From: Leeuwenhoekiella aequorea
Lineage (GTDB): Bacteria; Bacteroidota; Bacteroidia; Flavobacteriales; Flavobacteriaceae
Direction of reading: 5' to 3'
DNA length: 64,000 nt
Assembly: GCF_004104375.1 (NCBI RefSeq)
Contig: NZ_QOVM01000005.1
Span: 62,001-126,000 of the forward strand
In this document: positions 45,352 to 54,547 of the stretch, piece by piece
How the letters are laid out: every line of letters starts with the position of its first letter
How positions within the stretch are numbered: position 1 is the first letter of the stretch
Notes under the pieces: generated by a model
Database searches by the model: none
Seen by the model: the letters and a program-made list of their open reading frames with translations, nothing else
What the model was told of the DNA's origin: nothing
Made by a program: the position numbers and the translations under genes

Positions 45352-46137
45352 ATGATTATAGATTTAAGCGGTAAAAATGCACTAGTAGGTGGGAGTACTT
45401 CCGGAATAGGAAAAGCCATTGCATTACAATTAGCAGCGAGTGGTGCTAATGTAACACTGATGTCTAGATCTAAAGAAAAGCTAGAAATGGTAAAGGAACT
45501 ATTGCCATCAATTAAAGGTCAAAATCACCAGATTTTAGTCGTAGATTTTACAGACTTTGAATCGTATAAAAAAAATATCGCAAAATACTTTGAGAATAAT
45601 CACATAGATATTCTGGTAAATAATACACAAGGTCCTGCCTCGGGAACTGCACTAGATAAAGAGGTCTCAGATTATCAGCAGGCTTTTGATTTGTTATTCA
45701 AAACCGTTGTTTTAACTACAGAATTAGCTTTAAACGGAATGCGCAACGCGCAATGGGGTCGTGTGATTAATGTAGCTTCGGTATCTGTAAAAGAGCCTTT
45801 ATCGTATTTAGTTTTGTCTAATAGCATACGAGCTGCAGTTGTTACTTGGGCAAAAAGTCTCGCTTCGGAAGTAGGTCAAGACCAAATCACAGTAAACAGT
45901 ATTCTTACCGGATATTTTGATACCGAACGTATCACATCGCTCAATGCACAAAAAGCTCAGGAACAAGGTGTTTCAGAAGAGGAAGTCTTAAAGCAAATGG
46001 AAGCAAAAGTACCGGTACGCCGTATCGGTAAACCGGAGGAATATGGCTTTTTAGTTTCCTTTTTAGCTTCAGAACAGGCTTCTTATATCACAGGAACGCA
46101 AATTCCTATAGACGGTGGTTTACTAAGTAGCTTGTAA
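45352..46137 (+). CDS. SDR-family protein lacking the canonical YxxxK
   Basis: A 261-residue short-chain dehydrogenase/reductase fold. It has the cofactor motif 'VGGSTSGIGKAIA' (residues about 12-24), 'VNNTQGPASG' and C-terminal 'ITGTQIPIDGGL'. The catalytic serine region 'INVASVSVKEPL' is present, but the YxxxK segment aligns with 'SNSIR' in 'LSNSIRAAVVTWAKSLA': Tyr is Ser and Lys is Arg. A subgroup of SDR proteins shows this change, so activity may be altered or lost. It follows the cupin gene. Confidence 0.87.
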   Translation: MIIDLSGKNALVGGSTSGIGKAIALQLAASGANVTLMSRSKEKLEMVKELLPSIKGQNHQILVVDFTDFESYKKNIAKYFENNHIDILVNNTQGPASGTALDKEVSDYQQAFDLLFKTVVLTTELALNGMRNAQWGRVINVASVSVKEPLSYLVLSNSIRAAVVTWAKSLASEVGQDQITVNSILTGYFDTERITSLNAQKAQEQGVSEEEVLKQMEAKVPVRRIGKPEEYGFLVSFLASEQASYITGTQIPIDGGLLSSL

Positions 46138-46189
46138 ATAAATAGAATATTAAAACCGATAGCTGTTAATACCTAATTAGCTGCTAGGA

Positions 46190-46579
46190 TTAGAGTTTAG
46201 CTAACTGCTTCTTTTCAATCCAATAAATATTAGATTCTGTAAAAAGTAAATTGGTTTCACTTTTATGAAAACGCGCTTTGGAGTTGGTAAAATCAAGAGT
46301 GTAGTTTTCATTTAAGTCTGTAGATTCGGTAGTAAAAAAGATATACTTACCTTCTTGTCGCCACGTTCCTTTACCATACTGGTTTTCTTCCTTGCAAATT
46401 TTACAAATAAGTTTGCGGTAAAAATGAAATTCAAATCTACCGGAAGGATTGAGTGTTAACTCATAAACGATTACTCCACCATCATCAATATTAATAATTT
46501 GATTGTAGTTTCCTGAAAAATTTTGAGCTTGAGCACAATAGCTCGTAAAGATGAAAGCAACAAGAAATAAGTAGTTCAT
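46190..46579 (-). CDS. small secreted protein of unknown function
   Basis: A 129-residue protein with a signal peptide ending 'CAQAQ'. The mature part is beta-rich with 'GNYNQIINIDDGGVIVYELTLNPSGRFEFHFY' (partly quoted), a CxxC pair in 'LICKICKEE', and 'GKGTWRQEGKYIFFTT'. This pattern (growing ligand/structure strands followed by GTW) resembles small lipocalin-like or NlpE-like folds, but I do not recognise a family. It lies downstream of the AraC regulator gene on the same strand. Confidence 0.65.
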   Translation of the reverse strand: MNYLFLVAFIFTSYCAQAQNFSGNYNQIINIDDGGVIVYELTLNPSGRFEFHFYRKLICKICKEENQYGKGTWRQEGKYIFFTTESTDLNENYTLDFTNSKARFHKSETNLLFTESNIYWIEKKQLAKL

Positions 46580-46617
46580 GGTAGAAGTTTAAAAATCAGG
46601 ATCAAAAAGTATTCCAA

Positions 46618-47466
46618 TTAGGCAACACGTTTTTTATAGGCTCGCGGACTTATACCTTTTTGTTTTTTGAAATAACGATTAAAATTAGAAACCGAATTAA
46701 AACCACAACTGTAAGCGATAGTTGCAATAGCCTCTAGATCTCTAGTAGTGCGTAGCATTTGACAAGCGTGTTCTATACGCAACTCGAGCAAAAACTGATT
46801 GAAGGTTTTATTAGTTCGCTCTTTAAAAAACCTACAAAAAGCAGTTGGACTCATTGCGGCGATCTCAGAAATTTCTGAAAGGCTAATGCGTTCTCTAAAA
46901 TAAGTTAAGCAATAATCAAATACGCTGCTCATACGCTGCCCTTCGGTATCTGTATAGTTGGAGTTTTTGGTAAAATTAGAAAGGAGTTCTTTTTTAGCAT
47001 TATTTAAATGGTAAAGCAAACGCATAAAACTCATAAAACGTTTGAGGTGAGCAGTATTCTTTAAGATTAGAAACTCTTTCAGTAATCGATCGTTTATATC
47101 TAAAACTCTAAACCCTGAGGCAGCCTTTTTAAAGAAAGAATTAAAATCTTTTAATTCTTCAGTTTCAAAAAACGAAGTGCCGAAACCTTCCCGGTTAAAA
47201 AATACAGTAAGCATATGAGAAAGGTGCTCAGTATGTGCATCGCTTCTAAATACGTGAGGTAAGTTTCCGCCGAAAACTAAAATATCACCCCTGTTAAAGC
47301 GAGATATAGTATCGCCTACAAGCAGTTTACCACTGCCAGAAACAATATAACTTATCTGTATTTCGGGATGTTGATGTAATTGATCGTAAAACGAGGGTTC
47401 ACGATCTTCTTGAAAGATGAGCGCGTTATTATCCGATTTAGGTATTTTAAAAGGTAAAACTTTCAA
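46618..47466 (-). CDS. AraC family regulator, likely of hydroxyproline catabolism
   Basis: A 282-residue regulator. The N-terminal cupin-like sensor has 'HQHPEIQISYIVSGSGKLLVG' and 'GDILVFGGNLPHVF'. The C-terminal pair of helix-turn-helix motifs reads 'ISLSEISEIAAMSPTAFCRF' and 'ATIAYSCGFNSVSNFNRYFKK'. It is transcribed divergently from the DapA-family gene that starts the hydroxyproline cluster, with 133 bases between, so it probably activates that cluster when the substrate is present (inference). Confidence 0.92.
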   Translation of the reverse strand: MKVLPFKIPKSDNNALIFQEDREPSFYDQLHQHPEIQISYIVSGSGKLLVGDTISRFNRGDILVFGGNLPHVFRSDAHTEHLSHMLTVFFNREGFGTSFFETEELKDFNSFFKKAASGFRVLDINDRLLKEFLILKNTAHLKRFMSFMRLLYHLNNAKKELLSNFTKNSNYTDTEGQRMSSVFDYCLTYFRERISLSEISEIAAMSPTAFCRFFKERTNKTFNQFLLELRIEHACQMLRTTRDLEAIATIAYSCGFNSVSNFNRYFKKQKGISPRAYKKRVA

Positions 47467-47565
47467 TTCGTAATATTTGACGTGAAATTCTGTTCAAAAT
47501 GAGTAATTAGGTTAATATATGCAAACTTCTGGCTAAAAACTACAAAATCAATTCTTAGAAAGGCT

Positions 47566-47585
47566 GTTACTTTTGTTTAAGTAAC
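47566..47585 (+). promoter_or_regulatory. promoter with overlapping inverted repeat before the hydroxyproline cluster
   Basis: The -7 element TACTTTTG (47568-47575) lies inside the inverted repeat gttact (47566-47571) / agtaac (47580-47585). No good TTG is found upstream, in keeping with a promoter that depends on an activator such as the divergent AraC protein. Confidence 0.5.
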
Positions 47586-47599
47586 AAACATCAGAAACT

Positions 47600-48532
47600 A
47601 TGCAAATTAATTGGGAAGGCGTGATGCCGGCAGTAACCACAAAGTTTACAGCAGACGATAAATTAGATCTTGATTTATTTGAGATTAATATTAAAGCACA
47701 ACTTGACGCCGGTGTGCACGGTATTGTTCTAGGTGGTACGCTTGGTGAAGCAAGTACATTAACAGATGAAGAAAAGAGCATCTTAACACGCAAAACTGTA
47801 GAGATCGTAGCTGACAGAGTACCTGTGATGATGAATATTGCCGAGCAAACTACAAAAGGAGCAATTGCAGCAGCAGCTCAGGCAAAAAAAGATGGTGCAA
47901 ATGGTTTAATGATGTTGCCTCCTATGCGCTACAAAGCAAATGATGCAGAAACTGTGGCTTATTTTAAAGCAGTTGCGCAAAGTACTAGCTTGCCTATAAT
48001 GGTTTATAATAATCCTATAGATTACAAGATAGAAGTAACACTTGATATGTTTGAAGACTTACTACAAGAAGCAAATATTGTTGCTGTTAAAGAGTCTACC
48101 CGCGATATTTCTAATGTAACGCGAATTAAAAATCGTTTTGGTGATCGTTTAAAAATTATGACCGGTGTAGATACACTGGCTCTCGAGAGTTTATTGATGG
48201 GAGCAGATGGCTGGGTTGCCGGCTTGGTTTGTGCATTTCCGGCAGAGACGGTTGCTATTTATGAATTGCAAAAAGCAGGACGTATTGCAGAAGCTTTAGA
48301 GATTTACCGATGGTTTTTACCGCTTTTAGAATTAGATATAGATGCCCAACTCGTACAAAATATTAAACTTGCTGAAGTGCATACAAATATAGGTTCTGAA
48401 CACGTGCGTGCACCGCGTCTTCCTTTGTCTGGAGCACGTCGTGAAGAAGTACTTAAAATTATTAGTCTTGGGTTAGCGAGCCGGCCTAAATTGCCAGATT
48501 ACAAAAATTTAAGTACAAGTGCTTCTATATAA
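47600..48532 (+). CDS. DapA-family lyase, probable pyrroline-4-hydroxy-2-carboxylate deaminase
   Basis: A 310-residue TIM-barrel protein of the dihydrodipicolinate synthase family. The Schiff-base Lys164 lies in 'VAVKESTRD', and the Tyr in 'IMVYNNPIDYK' is conserved. By neighbours it should be the hydroxyproline-pathway enzyme that deaminates 1-pyrroline-4-hydroxy-2-carboxylate to alpha-ketoglutarate semialdehyde. True DapA is less likely because the flanking genes encode the rest of that pathway. It is the first gene of the cluster. Confidence 0.88.
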   Translation: MQINWEGVMPAVTTKFTADDKLDLDLFEINIKAQLDAGVHGIVLGGTLGEASTLTDEEKSILTRKTVEIVADRVPVMMNIAEQTTKGAIAAAAQAKKDGANGLMMLPPMRYKANDAETVAYFKAVAQSTSLPIMVYNNPIDYKIEVTLDMFEDLLQEANIVAVKESTRDISNVTRIKNRFGDRLKIMTGVDTLALESLLMGADGWVAGLVCAFPAETVAIYELQKAGRIAEALEIYRWFLPLLELDIDAQLVQNIKLAEVHTNIGSEHVRAPRLPLSGARREEVLKIISLGLASRPKLPDYKNLSTSASI

Positions 48533-48743
48533 CAATTGCGTAACCTAAATTGGTAAACAAATGAATTTGAAGTGAATGACATAATTTTATGATCAGCTAT
48601 TAATAACCCGAGAGGTTCTTAACTAAAAGCACAGGTATATGGCCCATAAAATTCATCTACACGAATTATATAGAATTGAATTATAAGATTTTAATCAAAT
48701 ACTTGATTAAACAAAAAAATAGAGCTAAAAGAAATTGAACACA

Positions 48744-50321
48744 ATGATCACAGGTAAAAATTATATAGGGAGTAAAATTTCTGCGGAAGGTAACGTGACA
48801 TATACTACGATAAACCCAAAATTAAATACTGAAAACGAGTGGGTATTTACTGAAGCTACCGAAGCCGAAGTTGATGCTGCTGCTACATTAGCTGCTGAAG
48901 CTTTTGAAGTTTATAAAAATAAAACCGATGCCGAACGTGCTCTTTTTTTACGTCAAATAGCCCTAGAGATTGAAGACTTGGGTCAACAACTTATCAACGC
49001 ATACACTACAGAATCTGGTCTTCCAGAAGGTAGAGCAATGGGAGAGCGTGGTCGCACAATAGGCCAATTAAATGCGTTTGCATCGCTTTTAGAACAAGGT
49101 GACTGGGTACAGGCAACATTAGATTTAGCAGATCCTAAACGTACACCTGCACCTAAACCCGATTTACGTAAAATGCAGATTGCGATAGGTCCCGTTGCTG
49201 TTTTTGGTGCGAGTAATTTTCCGTTTGCATTTTCAACAGCAGGAGGTGATACGGCAAGTGCACTTGCAGCGGGTTGCCCGGTAATTGTAAAAAGCCATCC
49301 TATGCACGCTGCTACAGGTGAGTTAGTTGCTTTGGCGATTATTAAGGCAGCTCAAAAAACCGGAATGCCGGAGGGAGTGTTTTCTAATTTAAATAGTAAA
49401 GGAATAACTGTAGGCGAACAACTTGTAAAACACGCGGCAATTAAAGGTGTTGGTTTTACAGGAAGTATAAAAGCAGGTAAAGCATTGTGCAAAATTGCTG
49501 CAAACCGAGAAGAACCTATTTCGGTTTATGCAGAAATGGGAAGTATTAATCCAGTAGTTCTCTTACCTGAAGCACTAAAAGCAAGAGGAGAATCCTGGGC
49601 TCAAAAATATGCAGCGAGTATCAATATGGGAGCAGGTCAGTTTTGTACAAATCCCGGACTTATTCTGGGTATTGCAAGTACTGAGTTAGATAACTTTGGG
49701 AAGCATTTAGCTTCGTATATAGACGAGCAGATAGCAAGCTGTATGCTACATCCTAATATTCATTCGGCTTACGAGACCGGTAAACAAAATATGCTTGATG
49801 CTTCAGAAACCGAAGTTCTCGCAGTAAAACTGGCTACAAATGGTGCAAACGATGGGAAGCCTACACTTGTAAAAGTAAGTGGAGAGGCTTTTTTAGAAAA
49901 TAAAGATTTGCATACTGAGGTTTTTGGACCTTTTTCGATGCTGGTTGCTTGTGATTCACAAACCCAGTTAGTAGAAGTCTTAAATCAATTAGAAGGGCAG
50001 TTAACAGGTTCCTTGATAGGTGATAGTTCTGAGGTTGCCAAATACAGTAAAGTTATTGATGCGTTACGCTCCCGAGTAGGAAGAATACTTTTTAACGGCG
50101 TTCCCACGGGTGTTGAGGTATGCCCCGCAATGCATCATGGTGGCCCTTTTCCTGCTTCTTCAGATTCTAAATTTACCTCTGTAGGTAATGACGCTATCTA
50201 TCGATGGGTGCGTCCTGTTTCTTATCAAGATTGGCCACAAGAGATTTTACCAGCAGCCTTACAAGATGATAACCCATTAGGAATTTTACGCAAAGTAAAT
50301 GGATTTTATACTAAAGCATAA
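48744..50321 (+). CDS. alpha-ketoglutarate semialdehyde (2,5-dioxopentanoate) dehydrogenase
   Basis: An aldehyde dehydrogenase that gives alpha-ketoglutarate, the last step of hydroxyproline breakdown. I start it at ATG 48744 (525 residues) rather than at the in-frame TTG three codons upstream. The catalytic Cys is in 'GAGQFCTNPGL' (about residue 301) and the general-base Glu in 'YAEMGSINPV'. The 'MHHGGPFPASSDSKFTSVG' region is typical of the NADP-type 2,5-dioxovalerate group. It lies about 210 bases after the DapA-family gene. Confidence 0.93.
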   Translation: MITGKNYIGSKISAEGNVTYTTINPKLNTENEWVFTEATEAEVDAAATLAAEAFEVYKNKTDAERALFLRQIALEIEDLGQQLINAYTTESGLPEGRAMGERGRTIGQLNAFASLLEQGDWVQATLDLADPKRTPAPKPDLRKMQIAIGPVAVFGASNFPFAFSTAGGDTASALAAGCPVIVKSHPMHAATGELVALAIIKAAQKTGMPEGVFSNLNSKGITVGEQLVKHAAIKGVGFTGSIKAGKALCKIAANREEPISVYAEMGSINPVVLLPEALKARGESWAQKYAASINMGAGQFCTNPGLILGIASTELDNFGKHLASYIDEQIASCMLHPNIHSAYETGKQNMLDASETEVLAVKLATNGANDGKPTLVKVSGEAFLENKDLHTEVFGPFSMLVACDSQTQLVEVLNQLEGQLTGSLIGDSSEVAKYSKVIDALRSRVGRILFNGVPTGVEVCPAMHHGGPFPASSDSKFTSVGNDAIYRWVRPVSYQDWPQEILPAALQDDNPLGILRKVNGFYTKA

Positions 50322-50345
50322 ATTTTATAGGTGAGACTGAGCCTG

Positions 50346-50368
50346 CCAGAGTCTTTGAAAAGCTCTGG
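50346..50368 (+). other. intergenic hairpin after the semialdehyde dehydrogenase gene
   Basis: Arms ccagag (50346-50351) and ctctgg (50363-50368), extended inside by ctt/aag, without a T-run. It may stabilise or process the mRNA rather than terminate it. Confidence 0.4.
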
Positions 50369-50409
50369 ATAAATCTATTGAGAAATTACTTTTTAAAACC
50401 CATAAGCCT

Positions 50410-52125
50410 ATGAAACAATACATTGTACTTGCTATTCTTGTTTTAAGTTTTGCAACTTCAAGGGCGCAGCAAGCTATTTCTTTAGATAGTATAATTAGTG
50501 AGTATCAGCAGCATCGTGATTTCGATAGAAACGAATTCCCATTAGGAAGGAACGATGAACAATTACCAAAAGAACGTGCTGATTTTGCAACAGGCTTACT
50601 TAGCAAGCTCGATAAAATTACGGTTTCAGACTTAAGTAAAGGGGAGACGATTTCCTTTAAATTACTGCGTTTTGTATTACAAGATCAGATTGATGAATAC
50701 AGCTATAAAATGTATCTTAATCCGTTGCAAGCAGATCAGGGTTTTCATTTAGATCTTAATTATCAAGTACGTCCTATACGTAGTTATAAGCAGGCAAAAG
50801 AATATCTAGATCGGTTAAAAGCTATCCCATATTTTACCGATAGTCAGTTTAAACTAATGCGAAAAGGTCTGGAGCAAGGCATCGTTCAGCCTCTAATAAT
50901 TTTTAAAGGATACGAGGCTTCATACGACACGCATATTGTAGATAATCCGTTAGAAAGTTATTTTTATTCGCCTTTTCTAAATTTACCAGATAGTTTTTCG
51001 CAAAAGCGAAAGGACTCTTTATTAATAGCTGCTGAGCAAGTAATTAGTAATGATGTAATACCAAGTTTTAAAAAAATTAAAACCTTTTTTGAAACTGAAT
51101 ATCTTCCTATTAGCCGTGAGAAGATTGGAGTTTCAGCACAACCCGGTGGAGCAGATTTCTATCAAAATCGAATAAATTTTTACACCACGTCAAAAGCATA
51201 CACAGCAAAATCTATTCACGAGTTGGGGCTTCAAGAAGTGGCGCGTATAAAAACGCAAATGAAGGAAATAATTAAGGAAGTTGGTTTTACAGGCTCATTT
51301 GCAGAATTTCTTCAGTTTTTACGTACCGATAAGCAATTTTATGTAACTACCGGAGATGCGCTTTTAATGCACGCCCGTGATATTGCGAAACGTATTGATA
51401 ATGAGTTGCCGACTTATTTTAAAAAACTTCCTCGTCAACCGTACGGAGTGATCAAAGTGCCCGATGCTATTGCTCCAAAATATACAACCGGCCGTTATAG
51501 CGGAAGCTCTATTAACGGTACTCAGGCAGGTCATTATTTGGTAAACACCTATAAACTTGATAGTAGAACTCTTTATACATTACCAGCACTAACTGCACAT
51601 GAGGCCGTGCCAGGTCATCATTTGCAAGGAGCACTTAATCAGGAATTAGGTGATAGCATTCCGCAGTTTAGAAAAAACTTATACCTCTCTGCATACGGAG
51701 AAGGGTGGGGTTTATACGCTGAATTTTTAGCAGATGAGATGGGGATTTACAGAACTCCGTATGAGAAATTTGGTCAGCTTACTTATGAGATGTGGCGGGC
51801 TTGCCGACTCGTAGTTGATACCGGTATACATGCAATGGGCTGGTCACGACAAGAGGTGGTAGATTATATGTCACAAAACACAGCACTTTCTATTCATGAG
51901 ATTAATACCGAAACAGATCGTTACATTGGCTGGCCGGGGCAAGCGTTAAGTTATAAAATAGGCGAACTTAAAATACGCGAATTGCGAGAGCGCACTAAAA
52001 AAGAATTAGGAGAAAAGTTCAACATTCGGGATTTCCACGAGGTGATTTTAGGTGCTGGTACCGTAACACTGCCTATTCTTGAAGAGCAGGTTGATGCGTA
52101 CATCGATAAGACCATAAAAAGTTAA
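50410..52125 (+). CDS. DUF885 family secreted peptidase-like protein
   Basis: A 571-residue protein with a signal peptide (MKQYIVLAILVLSFATSRAQ). The putative zinc site is 'LTAHEAVPGHHLQGAL' (HExxxGHH), and 'AYGEGWGLYAEFLADEMG' supplies further conserved acids. DUF885 proteins resemble M3/M32-like metallopeptidases. It sits inside the hydroxyproline cluster and could release hydroxyproline or short peptides in the periplasm (inference; a collagen-derived diet is possible). No experimental substrate can be read from the sequence. Confidence 0.85.
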   Translation: MKQYIVLAILVLSFATSRAQQAISLDSIISEYQQHRDFDRNEFPLGRNDEQLPKERADFATGLLSKLDKITVSDLSKGETISFKLLRFVLQDQIDEYSYKMYLNPLQADQGFHLDLNYQVRPIRSYKQAKEYLDRLKAIPYFTDSQFKLMRKGLEQGIVQPLIIFKGYEASYDTHIVDNPLESYFYSPFLNLPDSFSQKRKDSLLIAAEQVISNDVIPSFKKIKTFFETEYLPISREKIGVSAQPGGADFYQNRINFYTTSKAYTAKSIHELGLQEVARIKTQMKEIIKEVGFTGSFAEFLQFLRTDKQFYVTTGDALLMHARDIAKRIDNELPTYFKKLPRQPYGVIKVPDAIAPKYTTGRYSGSSINGTQAGHYLVNTYKLDSRTLYTLPALTAHEAVPGHHLQGALNQELGDSIPQFRKNLYLSAYGEGWGLYAEFLADEMGIYRTPYEKFGQLTYEMWRACRLVVDTGIHAMGWSRQEVVDYMSQNTALSIHEINTETDRYIGWPGQALSYKIGELKIRELRERTKKELGEKFNIRDFHEVILGAGTVTLPILEEQVDAYIDKTIKS

Positions 52126-52162
52126 ACAGACTTATTCGAAATACTTGCAAAGAGTAGATATG

Positions 52163-52179
52163 TCTGCTCATTGAGCAGA
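52163..52179 (+). other. intergenic hairpin before the epimerase gene
   Basis: A 7-bp palindrome: tctgctc (52163-52169), loop att, gagcaga (52173-52179). It could be an operator or an mRNA hairpin; there is no T-run directly after it. Confidence 0.4.
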
Positions 52180-52218
52180 TTAATACACTTTTCAAACAAT
52201 CATTTAAATTGACTGTCA

Positions 52219-53226
52219 ATGGCCATACATACATTTGAATGTATAGATGCACATACCTGTGGTAATCCCGTGCGGGTGGTAAGATCAGGAGGTCCTTCTT
52301 TAATAGGCGAGACCATAAGCGAAAAAAGGCTACACTTTTTAAAAGAGTATGATTGGATTCGTAAAGGGTTGATGTTTGAGCCTCGCGGTCATGACATGAT
52401 GAGCGGTAGTATTTTGTTTCCGCCTCATGATTCTAAAAATGACTTTGCCATTTTATTTATTGAAACCAGCGGATGTTTACCTATGTGTGGTCACGGTACA
52501 ATAGGCACCATAACAATTGCCATTGAGAAGGGATTGATTACACCCAAAATCCCGGGAAAAATACGAATGGAAGCCCCTGCAGGACTCGTAGAAATTGAAT
52601 ATCAACAGACTGCAGATAAGGTAGATTGGGTAAAGCTAACCAATGTAAAAAGTTATCTGGCAGCTCGAGATTTGACAATTATTTGTCCTGTGTTAGGCGA
52701 ACTAAAATTTGATGTTGCGTATGGTGGAAATTACTACGCGATTGTTGATCCACAGAAAAATTTTAGCGGAATTCAGGATTTTTCAGCTTCAAAAATTATT
52801 CAATTAAGTCAGGAGTTGCGCCAGCGAATAAATCTTAAATATCCTGATCATTTTATACATCCTGAAAATACAACCATACGAGATGTGAGTCATATATTAT
52901 GGACAGGAACTCCTATAGATCCTGCCTCATCGGGTAGAAATGCAGTTTTTTATGGAGACAAAGCAATAGACCGATCACCTTGTGGTACGGGAACTTCAGC
53001 ACGTATGGCACAACTTCATGCGCGCGGTCTCTTACAACCGCAAACCGATTATGTTCACGAAAGTATAATAGGTTCAAAATTTATAGGGAGGGTAGAGACA
53101 GTAATTACTTTAGGTACTTTTCCAGCAATAATTCCCAGTATAAAAAGATGGGCGCGTATTTACGGGCAAAATACATTGACTATAGATACCGAAGATCCCT
53201 ATGCGTTGGGGTTCCAGGTAATTTAA
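52219..53226 (+). CDS. 4-hydroxyproline 2-epimerase
   Basis: A 335-residue proline-racemase-family enzyme. Both catalytic cysteines are present: Cys90 in 'MCGHGTIGT' and Cys255 in 'SPCGTGTSARMA'. Two cysteines mark racemases/epimerases; trans-3-hydroxyproline dehydratases have Thr at the second site. It turns trans-4-hydroxy-L-proline into cis-4-hydroxy-D-proline, the first step of the pathway. The next gene, 18 bases away, encodes the D-amino-acid oxidoreductase that uses the product. Confidence 0.94.
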   Translation: MAIHTFECIDAHTCGNPVRVVRSGGPSLIGETISEKRLHFLKEYDWIRKGLMFEPRGHDMMSGSILFPPHDSKNDFAILFIETSGCLPMCGHGTIGTITIAIEKGLITPKIPGKIRMEAPAGLVEIEYQQTADKVDWVKLTNVKSYLAARDLTIICPVLGELKFDVAYGGNYYAIVDPQKNFSGIQDFSASKIIQLSQELRQRINLKYPDHFIHPENTTIRDVSHILWTGTPIDPASSGRNAVFYGDKAIDRSPCGTGTSARMAQLHARGLLQPQTDYVHESIIGSKFIGRVETVITLGTFPAIIPSIKRWARIYGQNTLTIDTEDPYALGFQVI

Positions 53227-53244
53227 ACTCAAAAATCAATTAAT

Positions 53245-54495
53245 ATGAGTAAAAAATGTGTGATTGTTGGTGGGGGAATTATTGGACTTTCTTGTGCGTA
53301 TTATTTACAGAGAGCAGGTCACGAGGTTACTGTTATTGATCAAGATAACATGGAAGGTGGAGCATCTTACGTGAATGCTGGATATTTGACACCTAGTCAT
53401 ATTATTCCACTTGCAGCACCGGGTGTGATGAAGCAAGGTATAAAATGGATGTTTAGCAGTAAAAGTCCGTTGTATATCAAGCCGCGTTTAGATCCTGAAT
53501 TTCTAAAATGGTCTGTAGCGTTTAATAAGTCGTGCTCAGCAGTTAATGTAAACAAAGCGATACCTGCGATTCGCGATATTAATTTGCTGTCGACAGATTT
53601 GTATTCAGACATAAAACAGGTAGAAAATTTTTCATTTCAATTAGAGAAAAAAGGCTTGTTGATGCTGTGTCAAACAGATTATATGCTAGAAAAGGAAGCT
53701 CATATTTTAGAATTAGCAACTCGGGAAGGTTTACCGGCAAGATTGCTTTCTGCGGAAGAAGTACAGCAAAAAATGCCAAATGCAACGCTTAATATAAAAG
53801 GTGCCGTATTTTACGAGTGTGATCAACATACTACACCCGGCGAATTTATGACAGAGTTAAAAAGTTTGCTTGAAAAGAAAGGAGTTACTTTTTTAAAGAA
53901 TGAGCAGGTAATTGATTTTGAACTGAGTGAAAATAAAATAAATATCGTCAAAACGCTTAACGGGAAAAGTGTAAAAGCAGATGAGGTGGTGCTCGCAACC
54001 GGCGCCTGGGCGGGTTTTTTAAACAAGAAACTAAATCTGAATATTTTGATGCAAGCCGGTAAAGGATATCGCATTAATTCAACAGTAGAAAATGGGATCA
54101 CATTACCATCGATTTTATGTGAGGCTAAAGTTGCAGTTACTCCTATGAACGGCTTTACACGTTTTGCAGGTACTATGGAAATCGCTGGTATCAATCATAA
54201 GATCAATAAAACCCGCGTTGAAGCCCTTGCAGAAGCAGTGCCTAAATATTTTAAAAATGTTTTGATAACTAAGCAAGAAAAAGCAGAAGCGCAGTGTGGT
54301 TTGAGACCTGTAACGCCAGACGGATTGCCCTATATAGGTAAAACTTCAAAATGGAAAAACCTTACACTTGCAACTGGTCACGCGATGATGGGATGGAGTC
54401 TGGGACCAGCTACCGGGCTTTTAGTTTCTGAAATTATTGATGCCCAAAAACCTTCTCTAGATCTCAGTGTCTACAATCCCGACAGGAAATTTTAA
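53245..54495 (+). CDS. FAD-dependent D-amino-acid oxidoreductase, probable D-hydroxyproline dehydrogenase
   Basis: A 416-residue DadA-like flavoprotein with the FAD motif 'IVGGGIIGLSCAYYLQRAG' (residues 6-24), 'VVLATGAWAG' and the C-terminal 'GLRPVTPDGLPYIG'. In context it oxidises cis-4-hydroxy-D-proline to 1-pyrroline-4-hydroxy-2-carboxylate and passes electrons to a quinone or another acceptor. The single-subunit form differs from the three-subunit LhpBEF enzyme of pseudomonads. It closes the hydroxyproline cluster. Confidence 0.9.
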   Translation: MSKKCVIVGGGIIGLSCAYYLQRAGHEVTVIDQDNMEGGASYVNAGYLTPSHIIPLAAPGVMKQGIKWMFSSKSPLYIKPRLDPEFLKWSVAFNKSCSAVNVNKAIPAIRDINLLSTDLYSDIKQVENFSFQLEKKGLLMLCQTDYMLEKEAHILELATREGLPARLLSAEEVQQKMPNATLNIKGAVFYECDQHTTPGEFMTELKSLLEKKGVTFLKNEQVIDFELSENKINIVKTLNGKSVKADEVVLATGAWAGFLNKKLNLNILMQAGKGYRINSTVENGITLPSILCEAKVAVTPMNGFTRFAGTMEIAGINHKINKTRVEALAEAVPKYFKNVLITKQEKAEAQCGLRPVTPDGLPYIGKTSKWKNLTLATGHAMMGWSLGPATGLLVSEIIDAQKPSLDLSVYNPDRKF

Positions 54496-54501
54496 AGCTG
54501 G

Positions 54502-54530
54502 AATTTCCCTTCTCTAGGAGAAGGGAAATT
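54502..54530. terminator. 13-bp hairpin between convergent genes
   Basis: Arms aatttcccttctc (54502-54514) and gagaagggaaatt (54518-54530), with a 3-base loop. It lies between the end of the oxidoreductase gene and the end of the DUF4407 gene, so it probably ends both transcripts. It lacks a long T-run on either side. Confidence 0.6.
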
Positions 54531-54547
54531 GAATAAGTAGCAATTAA

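Noticed and set aside
52980-53243. An 87-codon forward frame inside the hydroxyproline epimerase gene
   Set aside because: It is out of frame with a well-supported enzyme and its protein shows no family pattern.
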